DNA of 13,400 bases from Chloroflexota bacterium (GTDB lineage: Bacteria > Chloroflexota > Limnocylindria > P2-11E). Below the pieces are notes generated by a model. It saw only the letters and a list, made by a program, of their open reading frames with translations, was not told where the DNA came from and did no database searches. Location: NCBI GenBank assembly GCA_005889445.1, contig VBGS01000051.1, positions 1-13,400 of the forward strand. Reading direction: 5' to 3'. Positions 1 through 6,901 of the stretch are shown piece by piece. How positions within the stretch are numbered: position 1 is the stretch's first letter; the number at the start of each line of letters is the position of its first letter. A program made the position numbers and the translations under genes.

Positions 1-420
1 ACCCGACGTCGGAGCTCACGGCGCGTCATCTCGCGACCGGCGACCAGAGCGCTGCGGCGTTCCACACGAGCGACGACATGGCCGGCAGCATGAACTCGGT
101 CGGCGTGCCTTCGGACGCGGGCACCGTTGCCTCGCAGATCCGCAACACCGAGCCCTTCGACCTTCGCGGCGCGGCCGTCGACCCGACGTCCGAGCTCACG
201 GCCCGTCATCTCGCGACCGGCGACCAGAGCGCTGCGGCGTTCCACACGAGCGACGACATGGCCGGCAGCATGAACTCGGTCGGCGTGCCATCGGACGCGG
301 GCACCGTTGCCTCGCAGATCCGCAACACCGAGCCCTTCGACCTCCGTGGCGCGGCCGATCCGACCTCCGAGCTCACGGCCCGTCACCTGGCGACCGGAGA
401 CAACACGGTCTCCGAGCTCA
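1..420 (+). repeat. 180-bp coding tandem repeat (2 copies plus a partial third)
   Basis: Copy 1 spans 1-180 and copy 2 spans 181-357. A partial copy runs from 358 to about 400, followed by a short echo of the SELTA-HLA motif up to about 440. Copies 1 and 2 differ at positions 11/191, 23/203, 110/290, 164/344 and 167/347, all third codon positions and all silent. At the junction to copy 3 one Val codon is lost, and copy 3 adds further silent changes before it diverges. The unit encodes a 60-residue peptide running from DPTSELTARHLA to EPFDLRGAAV. The array probably continues upstream of the window. Confidence 0.9.
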
Positions 421-772
421 CCGCGCAGCACCTCGCGGGTACCGACGCGAGCTTTCTCACGTCCGTGACGTGGCGCCTGTCGATCTTCGCGGCGCGGTTG
501 CGTCGACCGACGCGACCGGGACGAGCGGGATCGCAGACCCGGACTCGGCGGAGGCGTACTCGCCTTCGTTCCACACGGGCGGCCAGCAGGACGCGTTCCT
601 CTCGCAGGCCGAGGCCACCCAGTACTCGGGCGGCGCTCAGCTCACCGAGGGATTCGTCGACGACACGAGCGCCGCGATCTCGCCCGACGCGACGACGATG
701 CTGCCGGACCACCAGGGCGGCGACGCGATCGGAAACACCGGCAGCGGCAACGAGCCCGACATCACCGCGTAG
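1..772 (+). CDS. Acidic tandem-repeat protein, 5'-truncated by the window edge and frameshifted
   Basis: I do not recognise this protein. The reading frame is already open at the left edge and runs in frame from base 3 to about 450-470. It then continues in the frame that starts at GTG 470 and ends at the TAG at 770-772, so one base seems to be missing from the assembly or gene. Past the shift the first frame turns into Arg-rich nonsense, while the other frame resumes repeat-like text (PVDLRGA against PFDLRGA, PSFHTGG against AAFHTSD). The visible part is two 60-residue repeats, a partial third and a degenerate tail. It is rich in Asp, Ser, Thr, Ala and Gly; the repeat has no Lys, Cys, Tyr or Trp. 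No membrane segment is visible, so it is probably disordered or a repeat fold. A strong terminator follows. Whether the gene is broken or the assembly is wrong cannot be decided here. Confidence 0.6.
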   Translation, partial: PDVGAHGASSRDRRPERCGVPHERRHGRQHELGRRAFGRGHRCLADPQHRALRPSRRGRRPDVRAHGPSSRDRRPERCGVPHERRHGRQHELGRRAIGRGHRCLADPQHRALRPPWRGRSDLRAHGPSPGDRRQHGLRAHRAAPRGYRRELSHVRDVAPVDLRGAVASTDATGTSGIADPDSAEAYSPSFHTGGQQDAFLSQAEATQYSGGAQLTEGFVDDTSAAISPDATTMLPDHQGGDAIGNTGSGNEPDITA

Positions 773-792
773 CGCAGACGACGCACAACCGA

Positions 793-827
793 GAGGCGGC
801 CTCCGTGAGGAGGCCGCCTCTTTTGTT
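793..827 (+). terminator. Rho-independent terminator of the repeat-protein gene
   Basis: A perfect 12-bp GC-rich stem (793-804 paired with 809-820) closes on a GTGA loop, which is a GNRA-type tetraloop, and is followed by TTTTGTT at 821-827. It lies 20 bases after the TAG of the repeat-protein gene. The T run is only on the plus-strand side, so it serves the plus-strand gene. The T run also holds the stop codon of the opposing Crp-type gene (complement of 826-828). Confidence 0.9.
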
Positions 828-1497
828 AGTAGCGGATCTCTTTCCTGAGCAGATCGCGATCCACGATGCCGATGTGCCGGCGGGCGATGCTGATCCCGCC
901 GCGGCTTTCGAAGTCGGCCAGCACGCGGTTCACGGATACCCGCGCAGCGCCGACGAACGCGGCGAGATCCTCCTGTGTCAGATCCACGCGATCGATCCCC
1001 GATGCCTCGGAGATGTCGAGCAGGCACTTCGCAAGCCGACCCGGCAGATCCAGGAACACCAGATCCTCGACGTGACCGGTGCTGCGACGCACCGTCTTCG
1101 CGAGAAGCCCGAGCATGCGGCGCATCGCGTCAGGGTTGGCCTCGAGCACGCTCATGAACTCGCCGCGGCCAAGCGCGAGCGCTGACGTATCGGTGATGGC
1201 CGTCACGGTCGCCGAGCGTTTCGCGTCGTCGAACAGTGCCAGCTCGCCGAACACGTCACCGCCGCGCTCGAGCGCGATCACGACTTCGCGGCCGGTGTCG
1301 TCGGGGACCGAGACCTTCACGGTGCCGGCGACGATCAGGAACACCTGGCCGGCATCGTCGTCGCGGTGGAACACGATCTCGTCCCGGGAGAAGTGGCGCG
1401 GCCGCACCTTCGACGCGATCGCGATCCGCTCGACCGGGGTGAGGCAGGCGAAGATCGGGCTCTCCGCGAGGAAGTCGGCGATCGCGGCGACATCCAT
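826..1497 (-). CDS. Crp/Fnr-family transcriptional regulator
   Basis: This 223-residue protein has the usual length and layout of Crp/Fnr regulators: an N-terminal cyclic-nucleotide-binding beta-roll (about residues 8-125), a long dimerisation helix (about 125-148) and a C-terminal winged helix. The phosphate-binding cassette reads FGELALF followed by RSATVTA, so the Glu (E85) and the Arg-Ser pair (R94, S95) that contact cAMP in E. coli CRP are present. Ligand binding is therefore plausible. The recognition region LTQEDLAAFVGAARVSVNRV (173-192) is a clear helix-turn-helix. There is no Cys cluster of the FNR iron-sulfur type. It starts at ATG 1497 and is divergent from the CNB-transporter gene across about 50 bp, which it may regulate (inference). 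Its specific regulon is unknown. Confidence 0.9.
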   Translation of the reverse strand: MDVAAIADFLAESPIFACLTPVERIAIASKVRPRHFSRDEIVFHRDDDAGQVFLIVAGTVKVSVPDDTGREVVIALERGGDVFGELALFDDAKRSATVTAITDTSALALGRGEFMSVLEANPDAMRRMLGLLAKTVRRSTGHVEDLVFLDLPGRLAKCLLDISEASGIDRVDLTQEDLAAFVGAARVSVNRVLADFESRGGISIARRHIGIVDRDLLRKEIRY

Positions 1498-1547
1498 CTC
1501 GCGTGATAGTGCGGCGGGGGGTCAAGCACGTAACATCACCCGCCCAG
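1498..1547. promoter_or_regulatory. Short divergent promoter region
   Basis: These 50 bases separate the starts of the Crp-type gene (-) and the CNB-transporter gene (+), so both promoters must lie here or inside the genes. TAACAT at 1531-1536 is a candidate -10 box for the plus gene, 11 bases before its ATG. On the minus strand TATCAC (complement of 1503-1508) lies 5 bases before the Crp ATG. GTGAT (1503-1507) and ATCAC (1535-1539) are inverted half-sites like those of Crp, but 27 bases apart, too far for one dimer site. I see no convincing Shine-Dalgarno for either gene. Confidence 0.35.
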
Positions 1548-3434
1548 ATGCCGCCGGCTGACCGCGAGGCGTCCCTCGAAGCCCTCCTTCGCGGGATCCC
1601 CTATCTCGCCGACCTCGATCGCGTCAGCCTCGCGCGGCTGATCGGCGCGCTCGAGGAGCTGTCGCTCCCCGCCGGCTCCCTCATCGCCGAGGAAGGCGCG
1701 GCCGCCGACGCGCTCTACCTGCTCGAAGAGGGGTCCGTCCGAGTCACCGTGCGGTCGGACCGCGGCGAGGTCGAGGTCGCGGACGTCACCGCCCCCGGGT
1801 ACTTCGGCGACTTGGGGCTCCTCTTGGCCCGGCGGACCGGCTCGATACGCGCCGTGACCGATGTACGGCTGTGGCGCATGCCCCGCGAGCGCTTCGAGGC
1901 GCTCGTCCGCGAGCGTCCGCAGATCGCCCTATCGCTGACAAGGACCATGGCCGAGCTCCTCGACCGCCGTCAGCGCTCGCTCGTCGGCGCTCCGATCGTT
2001 GAGACGGAGCGACCTCCCGCGGCCGTGCCCGCGCTCGGCGTCGCTCGACGCACGTCGCTCCGCTTGACGGCGTCCCTGGCGGTACCCGCGACGCTGTGGT
2101 GGCTTCCGGCGCCGGCCGGGCTCGAGACGGCCGGATGGCACGTCGTGGCGATCCTGATCGGCGCCGCCGTCGCGTGGTTCCTCGAGCCCGCGCCGGACTT
2201 CGTGATCGCGCTCGCCATGGCGGCGGCCTGGGGGATCACGGGCACGGCACCGCTCGCTGCGGTGATGAGCGGATTCGCATCCTCGTCGTGGCTGCTCGCG
2301 CTGGGCGCGCTCGCGCTCGCTGGAGCGATGATCCGCTCAGGCCTGCTGTTCCGGACCGCGCTGCTCGCGCTGCGCCGCTTTCCCGCGACGCACAACGGTC
2401 AGCTGCTGGCATTACTCATCGGCGGCGCCTTTGTGACTCCGGTCGTTCCGCTCAGCGTCGCGCGTGTCGCCGCTGTCGCACCTCTCTCGGTGGAGATCGC
2501 CCGTTCTCTGGGCTATCCGCCACGCAGTCGGGGGAGCGCGGCGCTCTCGTTCGCGGGTCTGGCTGGCTACTGGTATTTCAGCAACATCTTTCTGACCGGC
2601 TTCGCGACGAACTTCTTCGTCCTCGGTCTGCTCCCCCCGGCGGACCAACAGCGCTTTGGCTGGCTCGGCTGGCTCGCGGCGGCCGCCACGGCGGGCATCG
2701 TGTGTCTTGGCGGCGCGAGCGCGGCGCTCATGTGGCTCTTCCCTCCCGAGGGGAGGGCACACGTGTCGAGCCTCATCCTGCGTCGCCAGCGCCGCGCGCT
2801 CGGTCCGCTCTCGTCGGCTGAGTGGATCGCGCTGGCAAGCCTGGGCATCCTTGTCGCGGGTCTCGTGCTGCAGCCGGTCATCGGCGTCGAGCCCGCCTGG
2901 TTCGCGCTCGTTGCGCTTGTCATCGTCACCGCGACGATCCTGGGGCGCGAGCAGTTCCGCTCGTCGCTCGACTGGGGCTTTCTGATCTTCTTCGGCATTC
3001 TCCTCGGCTCGAGCGCGGTGCTGCAGCGGAATGGGGTCGACGCGTGGGTCGCCGGGAGATTGCTGTCGCTGGCCTCGCTCGTGGGGTCGCCGCAGCTGAT
3101 GGTGCTGCTCATCGGGATGTTGACGATCGCGATCCGATTCGTCCTGCCGAGCCGGCCGACGATGATCCTGCTTGCGCTGGCGCTCGTGCCCGCGGCGAAT
3201 GCGCTCGGGATGAGTCCGTGGGTCGTCGGGTTCGTCATCCTTGCGTGCGCGAACGTGTGGATCCTGCCCTATCAGGGACTCGAGTATCTGATCATGCGCG
3301 ACGCGACCCACGGCGAAGCGTTCGACGATGCGCAGGGAACGCGTTTCGGCGCTGCGCTCGTGGCGGTCAGACTCCTTGCGATCGCGGCGAGCATTCCGGT
3401 GTGGACGGCGATGGGCCTGGTCGGTTCGCGCTAG
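1548..3434 (+). CDS. Cyclic-nucleotide-binding domain fused to an SLC13-like (DASS/ArsB-NhaD type) permease
   Basis: I choose ATG 1548 because homology-like sequence begins there; in-frame GTG 1503 is the alternative and would use most of the intergenic region. The 628-residue product has a cNMP-binding domain at about residues 8-135 with a cassette FGDLGLLLARRTGSIRA. The usual Glu is Asp, but the phosphate-contacting Arg (R96) is kept. From about residue 165 to the end there are ten or more hydrophobic helices in two halves, resembling SLC13/DASS anion permeases. The sodium-site SNT motifs of that family are not clear: SNIFLTGFATN and LPSRPTM sit near where they are expected. The likely role is a membrane anion transporter gated or regulated by a cyclic nucleotide; the substrate is unknown. 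The stop codon overlaps that of the convergent DUF1801 gene. Confidence 0.8.
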   Translation: MPPADREASLEALLRGIPYLADLDRVSLARLIGALEELSLPAGSLIAEEGAAADALYLLEEGSVRVTVRSDRGEVEVADVTAPGYFGDLGLLLARRTGSIRAVTDVRLWRMPRERFEALVRERPQIALSLTRTMAELLDRRQRSLVGAPIVETERPPAAVPALGVARRTSLRLTASLAVPATLWWLPAPAGLETAGWHVVAILIGAAVAWFLEPAPDFVIALAMAAAWGITGTAPLAAVMSGFASSSWLLALGALALAGAMIRSGLLFRTALLALRRFPATHNGQLLALLIGGAFVTPVVPLSVARVAAVAPLSVEIARSLGYPPRSRGSAALSFAGLAGYWYFSNIFLTGFATNFFVLGLLPPADQQRFGWLGWLAAAATAGIVCLGGASAALMWLFPPEGRAHVSSLILRRQRRALGPLSSAEWIALASLGILVAGLVLQPVIGVEPAWFALVALVIVTATILGREQFRSSLDWGFLIFFGILLGSSAVLQRNGVDAWVAGRLLSLASLVGSPQLMVLLIGMLTIAIRFVLPSRPTMILLALALVPAANALGMSPWVVGFVILACANVWILPYQGLEYLIMRDATHGEAFDDAQGTRFGAALVAVRLLAIAASIPVWTAMGLVGSR

Positions 3435-3802
3435 GCGTTCGCCGCCACCGAGGCCTTGAGCCACTTCGTGATCGCCGCTGCGTCGATGTCGGCCGCGGTC
3501 CTGACCTTGTACATGCGGCTGCTCTTCCCACCGCCCTCGAGCCGCTTTTTGGGATCGGCGAGCGCCTCGGGCGGCGCGAAGAAATTGATCCCCACGTGTT
3601 CTTTGAAGGATGCCAGCGCGCAGATGCTCTTGCCGCCTCGCATATAGAAAGGAACGCCCCACTTGATCGCGGTGGTCGCGTCCGGGACGGTCTTGTCGAC
3701 GATCGCGCGCAGCTTCTCGAGCAGCGCGCCCTTGTCCGGGGCTTGCTCGGCGATGTACGTCTTCACCGGGTCCTTCTTCCCCGGGGTCTTGGTCGCTGGC
3801 AT
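3431..3802 (-). CDS. DUF1801 domain protein (YdhG/YdeI-like)
   Basis: This small soluble protein of 123 residues matches the DUF1801 pattern: a Lys-rich lead (KTPGKKDPVKTYI), then IKWGVPFYMRGGKSICALASF, then VGINFF and a basic segment ending in an Ile/Ala helix. Members are often annotated as iron chaperone-like (Frataxin-like fold), but the biochemical role is not settled. GGAGG on the coding strand (complement of 3813-3817) lies about 10 bases before ATG 3802, the clearest Shine-Dalgarno in the left half of the window. The gene is convergent with the transporter and shares the palindromic CTAG that encodes both stop codons. It is divergent from the LuxR-PAS regulator. Confidence 0.85.
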   Translation of the reverse strand: MPATKTPGKKDPVKTYIAEQAPDKGALLEKLRAIVDKTVPDATTAIKWGVPFYMRGGKSICALASFKEHVGINFFAPPEALADPKKRLEGGGKSSRMYKVRTAADIDAAAITKWLKASVAANA

Positions 3803-3872
3803 GAACGGCGGTCCTCCGAGGTTTTGGTTGTGGTGGAACCGTGACGCAAGCGGCCATGTCCTGCAAATTCGC

Positions 3873-3878
3873 TAGCGT
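3873..3878 (+). promoter_or_regulatory. Candidate -10 box (TAGCGT) for a leaderless transcript
   Basis: TAGCGT fits TANNNT and ends 6 bases before ATG 3885. No Shine-Dalgarno is visible in the CTTCGT between them. This spacing is typical of promoters whose transcript begins at or next to the start codon. No convincing -35 box is seen. Confidence 0.4.
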
Positions 3879-3884
3879 CTTCGT

Positions 3885-4907
3885 ATGACCGTCGACCGGC
3901 GCTCCGGTGCGAGGCGTCCCGCGAGCGCTCGCTTCCACCTGACCCCCCGGGAGGTCGAGGTCCTTACCCACGTCCTGAGAGGCGACGGGAACAAGCAGAT
4001 CGCGTCGGCTCTGGGGATCACCGAGCAGGCCATCAAAGACCACGTGTCCACGCTGCTCGGCAAATTCGGCGTGCCCAACCGGGCCGCCCTCGCGGAGGCC
4101 GGCACGCGCCTCGAATTCACCGGGGAGCCAGGCGTCGACCGGTCCTGGATGCGCGACCTCTTCCTCGGCGCCGAGCCGCTCATCGTCATCGCCCGCGGTC
4201 CCGAGATCCGCTACGAGGCCGGCAACGAGGCATTCGCGGAGGCCATCGGTAAGCGGCCGTTCATCGGGCGAACGATGCGCGAGACCTTCCCCGAGCTCGA
4301 AGGACAGGGAGTCTTCGAGAGCACCGAACGCGTGTTCGCGACGGGCAGGGCGGTCATGGAGCACGAGGTCGAGCGGCGTTGGGACCGCGGCAACGGGGTA
4401 GAGACGCGCCTCATGGACATCGTCATCCAGCCGCTGCACGACGACGGCGGCCGGGTGAACGGCATCGTGGCGTTCAGCCTCGACGTGACCGAGCTCGTCC
4501 AGCACCGCCGGCGCGCCGAGCTCCTCCATGAGGAGTTGGCCGCGGTGCTCGATCTGCTGACAAGCGGCGTGATCGTTGTCGACGAAAGCGGCCGCGTGGT
4601 CAAGATCAACGAAGCCGGCAAACGCATCGCGCGGCGACGATGGGATCCAGCTCTCGGGATCGACGAGCAGGCGATGTCGGTCTTCGATGTGCGCGATCTA
4701 TCGGGAAACCAAGTCCCGCTCGCCGACATGCCCGTGGGCCGTGCCCTGCGCGGCGAGAACGTCCCTGCCTGCGAATACATATTTGTGGCCGGCGATCCAC
4801 CCGAGCGAGTCCGGGTCCGCGCGTCGACGCGCGCGCTCCGCGATCCGAATGGCTCGATCCGCGGCGCGCTGGTCCTCTTCACCGAGCTCGGAGCCGAGCC
4901 GGCCTAG
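3885..4907 (+). CDS. LuxR-type HTH regulator with C-terminal tandem PAS domains
   Basis: This is a 340-residue soluble protein. Residues 19-70 form a LuxR/GerE helix-turn-helix (LTPREVEVLTHVLRG, then NKQIASALGITEQAIKDHVS, then KFGVPNRAAL), with the Lys-Gln-Ile-Ala and Val-Ser-Thr-Leu signature. About 88-205 is a PAS domain ending in the usual GIVAFSLDVTELV strand. A short helical linker (206-225) leads to a second PAS domain at about 220-335 (SGVIVVDESGRVVKINEAG to RGALVLFTELG). DNA binding at the N-terminus and sensing at the C-terminus reverses the common order of LuxR-type regulators. There is no receiver or kinase domain, so it is probably a one-component sensor. The ligand is unknown. 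The frame ends 37 bases before the M24 gene, so the two may be co-transcribed. Confidence 0.85.
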   Translation: MTVDRRSGARRPASARFHLTPREVEVLTHVLRGDGNKQIASALGITEQAIKDHVSTLLGKFGVPNRAALAEAGTRLEFTGEPGVDRSWMRDLFLGAEPLIVIARGPEIRYEAGNEAFAEAIGKRPFIGRTMRETFPELEGQGVFESTERVFATGRAVMEHEVERRWDRGNGVETRLMDIVIQPLHDDGGRVNGIVAFSLDVTELVQHRRRAELLHEELAAVLDLLTSGVIVVDESGRVVKINEAGKRIARRRWDPALGIDEQAMSVFDVRDLSGNQVPLADMPVGRALRGENVPACEYIFVAGDPPERVRVRASTRALRDPNGSIRGALVLFTELGAEPA

Positions 4908-4909
4908 CG

Positions 4910-4923
4910 CGAGCGGCCGCTCG
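4910..4923. promoter_or_regulatory. 14-bp perfect palindrome between the LuxR-PAS gene and the M24 gene
   Basis: CGAGCGGCCGCTCG is a perfect palindrome just after the LuxR-PAS stop codon (4905-4907) and 7 bases upstream of a candidate -10 box (TAATTT, 4931-4936). It is not followed by a T run, so a terminator role is weak. An operator is possible, but in G+C-rich DNA a chance palindrome is also possible. Confidence 0.3.
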
Positions 4924-4930
4924 AAACGGC

Positions 4931-4936
4931 TAATTT
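4931..4936 (+). promoter_or_regulatory. Candidate -10 box (TAATTT) of the M24 gene
   Basis: TAATTT lies 8 bases upstream of ATG 4945 in an otherwise G+C-rich gap. There is no Shine-Dalgarno between box and start, so the transcript may be leaderless. No -35 box is recognisable. Confidence 0.35.
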
Positions 4937-4944
4937 GGACCGAA

Positions 4945-6034
4945 ATGGGACGCTCAGCGGTGCCCGGGGACGCGCTGCCGCTTCTGTTCTACGCCGACGG
5001 GTACAAGTTCCCGGACGTGTACCACACCACCAAGCTCCTCACGCCCGACCCGATCATCGTGCTCGAGGACGCCCTGGAGCTGGTCATCGTCGCGAGCTCC
5101 CTCGAGGAGGGCCGTGCGCGAAAGGAATCGCGAGCCACGAAGGTCCACAACACCAACGAGTTCGGCAACGCCGAGCTGGCCAGCAAGGGCATCACCGGAC
5201 CCGAGCTGAACGCGACCGTGATGAAGCGCTTTCTCGAGAGCCGCGGACTCACACGCATCGGCGTCCCACCGTACTTCCCGCTCGCCGAGGCCGACCTGCT
5301 TCGCGCGGCGGGCGTCGACCTCGTGATCGCCAGGGATCTGGACCAGCGCCGGCGGGCCAAGCGGCCCGATGAGATCGCGGCGCTGGAAGCCGCGCAGCGC
5401 GCGACCGAAGAGGCCTGGCGCGAGGGTGTGGACGCGATCCGCCGCTCGAAGGTCCGTGCCGACAAGACGCTCGATCTCGATGGCGCCGTCTTCACCGCCG
5501 AGCGCCTGCGTGCGATCGTGGAGCGAGCGCTCCTCGAGCGTGGCTACGCCTCCGACGGCGCGATCTGCGCGCCCGGTCCGCAGGCCGCGAACCCGCACGA
5601 GATCGGCACGGGCCCCCTGCACGCGGGCGAGCCGATCGTCATGGACATCTTCCCGCAGCACAAGGTCAGCCGCTACTGGGCCGACATGACGCGCACCGTC
5701 TCCAAGGGCGAGCCCGCCTCCGAGATCCGCAGGATGTACGATCATCTGGGAGGCCGGCTACGACACGCTCCGGCCCGGTCAGAAGAAGGACCCGAGGGAC
5801 CCGACGCCGCGCGGCTTCATCCACGGCACCGGTCACGGGGTCGGTCTCGAGATCCACGAGATGCCCGGCATCTCGCAGCGGGGGATCAAGCCGCTCATCG
5901 TGGGCGACGTCGTCACGGTCGAGCCGGGCATCTACGACCCCGCGATCGGCGGCGTGCGTCTGGAGGACATGCTCCTTATCACCCCGGACGGCGCGCGCGA
6001 CCTTACGAACGCGCCCCGCGAGCTCGTCGTCTAG
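4945..6034 (+). pseudogene. M24 metallopeptidase (Xaa-Pro aminopeptidase/prolidase type), interrupted by an internal deletion and frameshift
   Basis: Reading from ATG 4945, residues 1-150 resemble a creatinase-type N-terminal domain and the M24 'pita-bread' domain follows. The first two metal ligands are visible as D234 (IVMDIFP) and D247 (WADMTRT). After RRMYD (about 5742) this frame turns into Arg-rich nonsense, while the frame starting at about 5744 reads IWEAGYDTLRPG and then the rest of the domain: FIHGTGHGVGLEIHE (His ligand), TVEPGIY (Glu) and RLEDMLL (Glu), ending at TAG 6032-6034. All five metal ligands exist but in two frames. The Asp-to-His interval is about 50 residues where I would expect roughly 75-80, so some 25-40 residues (the helix after MYD) are missing, with loss of frame. 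This is either real decay or an assembly error. An intact enzyme would cleave Xaa-Pro bonds in the cytoplasm. Confidence 0.8.
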
Positions 6035-6040
6035 CAGCAC

Positions 6041-6901
6041 CTGGAAGCGCTCCTTTTCGGCGTCGGCGCCGCCGTCGTCTGGGGATTCGCGGATTACGCG
6101 GCGGGACTCTGCGCGCGGCGCGTGGGCGCGGTCCGGACCGCCCTCGGGATGCAGTCGACCGGCCTGGTGTCCTACGCGGCGGCGCTGCTGATCCTCGGCA
6201 GGTGGCCCGACGTCGAGCCAGGGCAGGTGCCCTACGCCGTCGCGCTGGGCGTCCTCGGCGTGATCTCGGTCTCCGCGCTCTACCGCGCCCTGGCGCTCGG
6301 GCCGATCGCCGTCGTCGCTCCGGTGGTCGCGTCATACGTCGCCGTCACCGTGCTTCTCGCGGTCATCTTCCTCGGCGAGCGCCTCTCGGCCGGGCAGATC
6401 GCGGCCGCGGCGGTCGTATTCGTGGGAGTGGTCCTGACGTCGACCGATGCGCGCCAGCTTCGCGCGACGCTCGGCCGGCCGATCCCCGGCGTGCAGGTCG
6501 GGCTCATCGCGACGGTCGGCTTCGGCGTCTGGGGCGCCGTCTTCGCTGCCGCGACGCGCGCGTACTCGTGGGCCGTGATGATCCTGCTGCTGCGCATGAC
6601 GAGCTTCGTTCTCGTCGGCGCGTACATCCTCGCGCGGCGCATCGACATCCGGATCTTTCGCGATCGCCGCGCGCTCGCGCTCGCGGCGACGGTCGGCGTC
6701 CTCGACACGCTCGCGAACGCGCTCTTCGGCCTCGGGATCGCGACGGGCTTCGCGTCGATCACCGCGACGGGCAGCGGCGCGTACCCGATCATCCCCGCCA
6801 TCCTCGGCGTGTTCGCGCTCCGCGAGCGCCTCGCGCCGAATCAGTACGTGGGGATCGGCGTGCTGGCGATCGGGCTCGTCGCGCTCGGGGCGGTCAGCTA
6901 A
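6041..6901 (+). CDS. EamA/DMT-superfamily transporter, probable CTG start
   Basis: This is a hydrophobic protein with about ten membrane helices in two EamA halves (first half about residues 1-135, second about 150-286). Drug/metabolite transporters of this type export or import small metabolites; the substrate is not predictable. The first conventional start codon in frame is GTG 6122, but frame-consistent coding extends upstream to CTG 6041. It reads EALLFGVGAAVVWGFADYAA, a typical first EamA helix with a Trp-Gly-x-Ala-Asp motif. From 6041 the length is 286 residues, normal for the family; from 6122 it is 259 and lacks helix 1. The in-frame M24 stop (6032-6034) prevents any start further upstream. 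The gene follows the M24 frame by 6 bases, so translation may be coupled. The stop overlaps that of the convergent S41 gene. Confidence 0.8.
   Translation: MEALLFGVGAAVVWGFADYAAGLCARRVGAVRTALGMQSTGLVSYAAALLILGRWPDVEPGQVPYAVALGVLGVISVSALYRALALGPIAVVAPVVASYVAVTVLLAVIFLGERLSAGQIAAAAVVFVGVVLTSTDARQLRATLGRPIPGVQVGLIATVGFGVWGAVFAAATRAYSWAVMILLLRMTSFVLVGAYILARRIDIRIFRDRRALALAATVGVLDTLANALFGLGIATGFASITATGSGAYPIIPAILGVFALRERLAPNQYVGIGVLAIGLVALGAVS

Noticed and set aside
1..400. CRISPR-like or satellite repeat
   Set aside because: The period is 180 bp without spacers, and differences between copies are all silent in one frame, so it is a protein repeat.
383..1027. Minus-strand open frame antisense to the repeat protein's tail
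   Set aside because: Arg-rich translation without family resemblance; it crosses the terminator and the true Crp-type gene in another frame.
1503..1539. Crp-type operator from GTGAT and ATCAC half-sites
   Set aside because: The half-sites are 27 bases apart, much more than the roughly 6-base spacing a Crp dimer needs.
1503..1547. GTG 1503 as start of the CNB-permease
   Set aside because: It would add 15 unlike residues and place the start 5 bases from the opposing gene's ATG, leaving no promoter; ATG 1548 fits better.
2412..4529. A minus-strand open frame of about 705 codons
   Set aside because: Its translation is low-complexity, rich in Arg, Glu, Asp and His, and lies antisense to the transporter and LuxR-PAS genes, which have clear domains.
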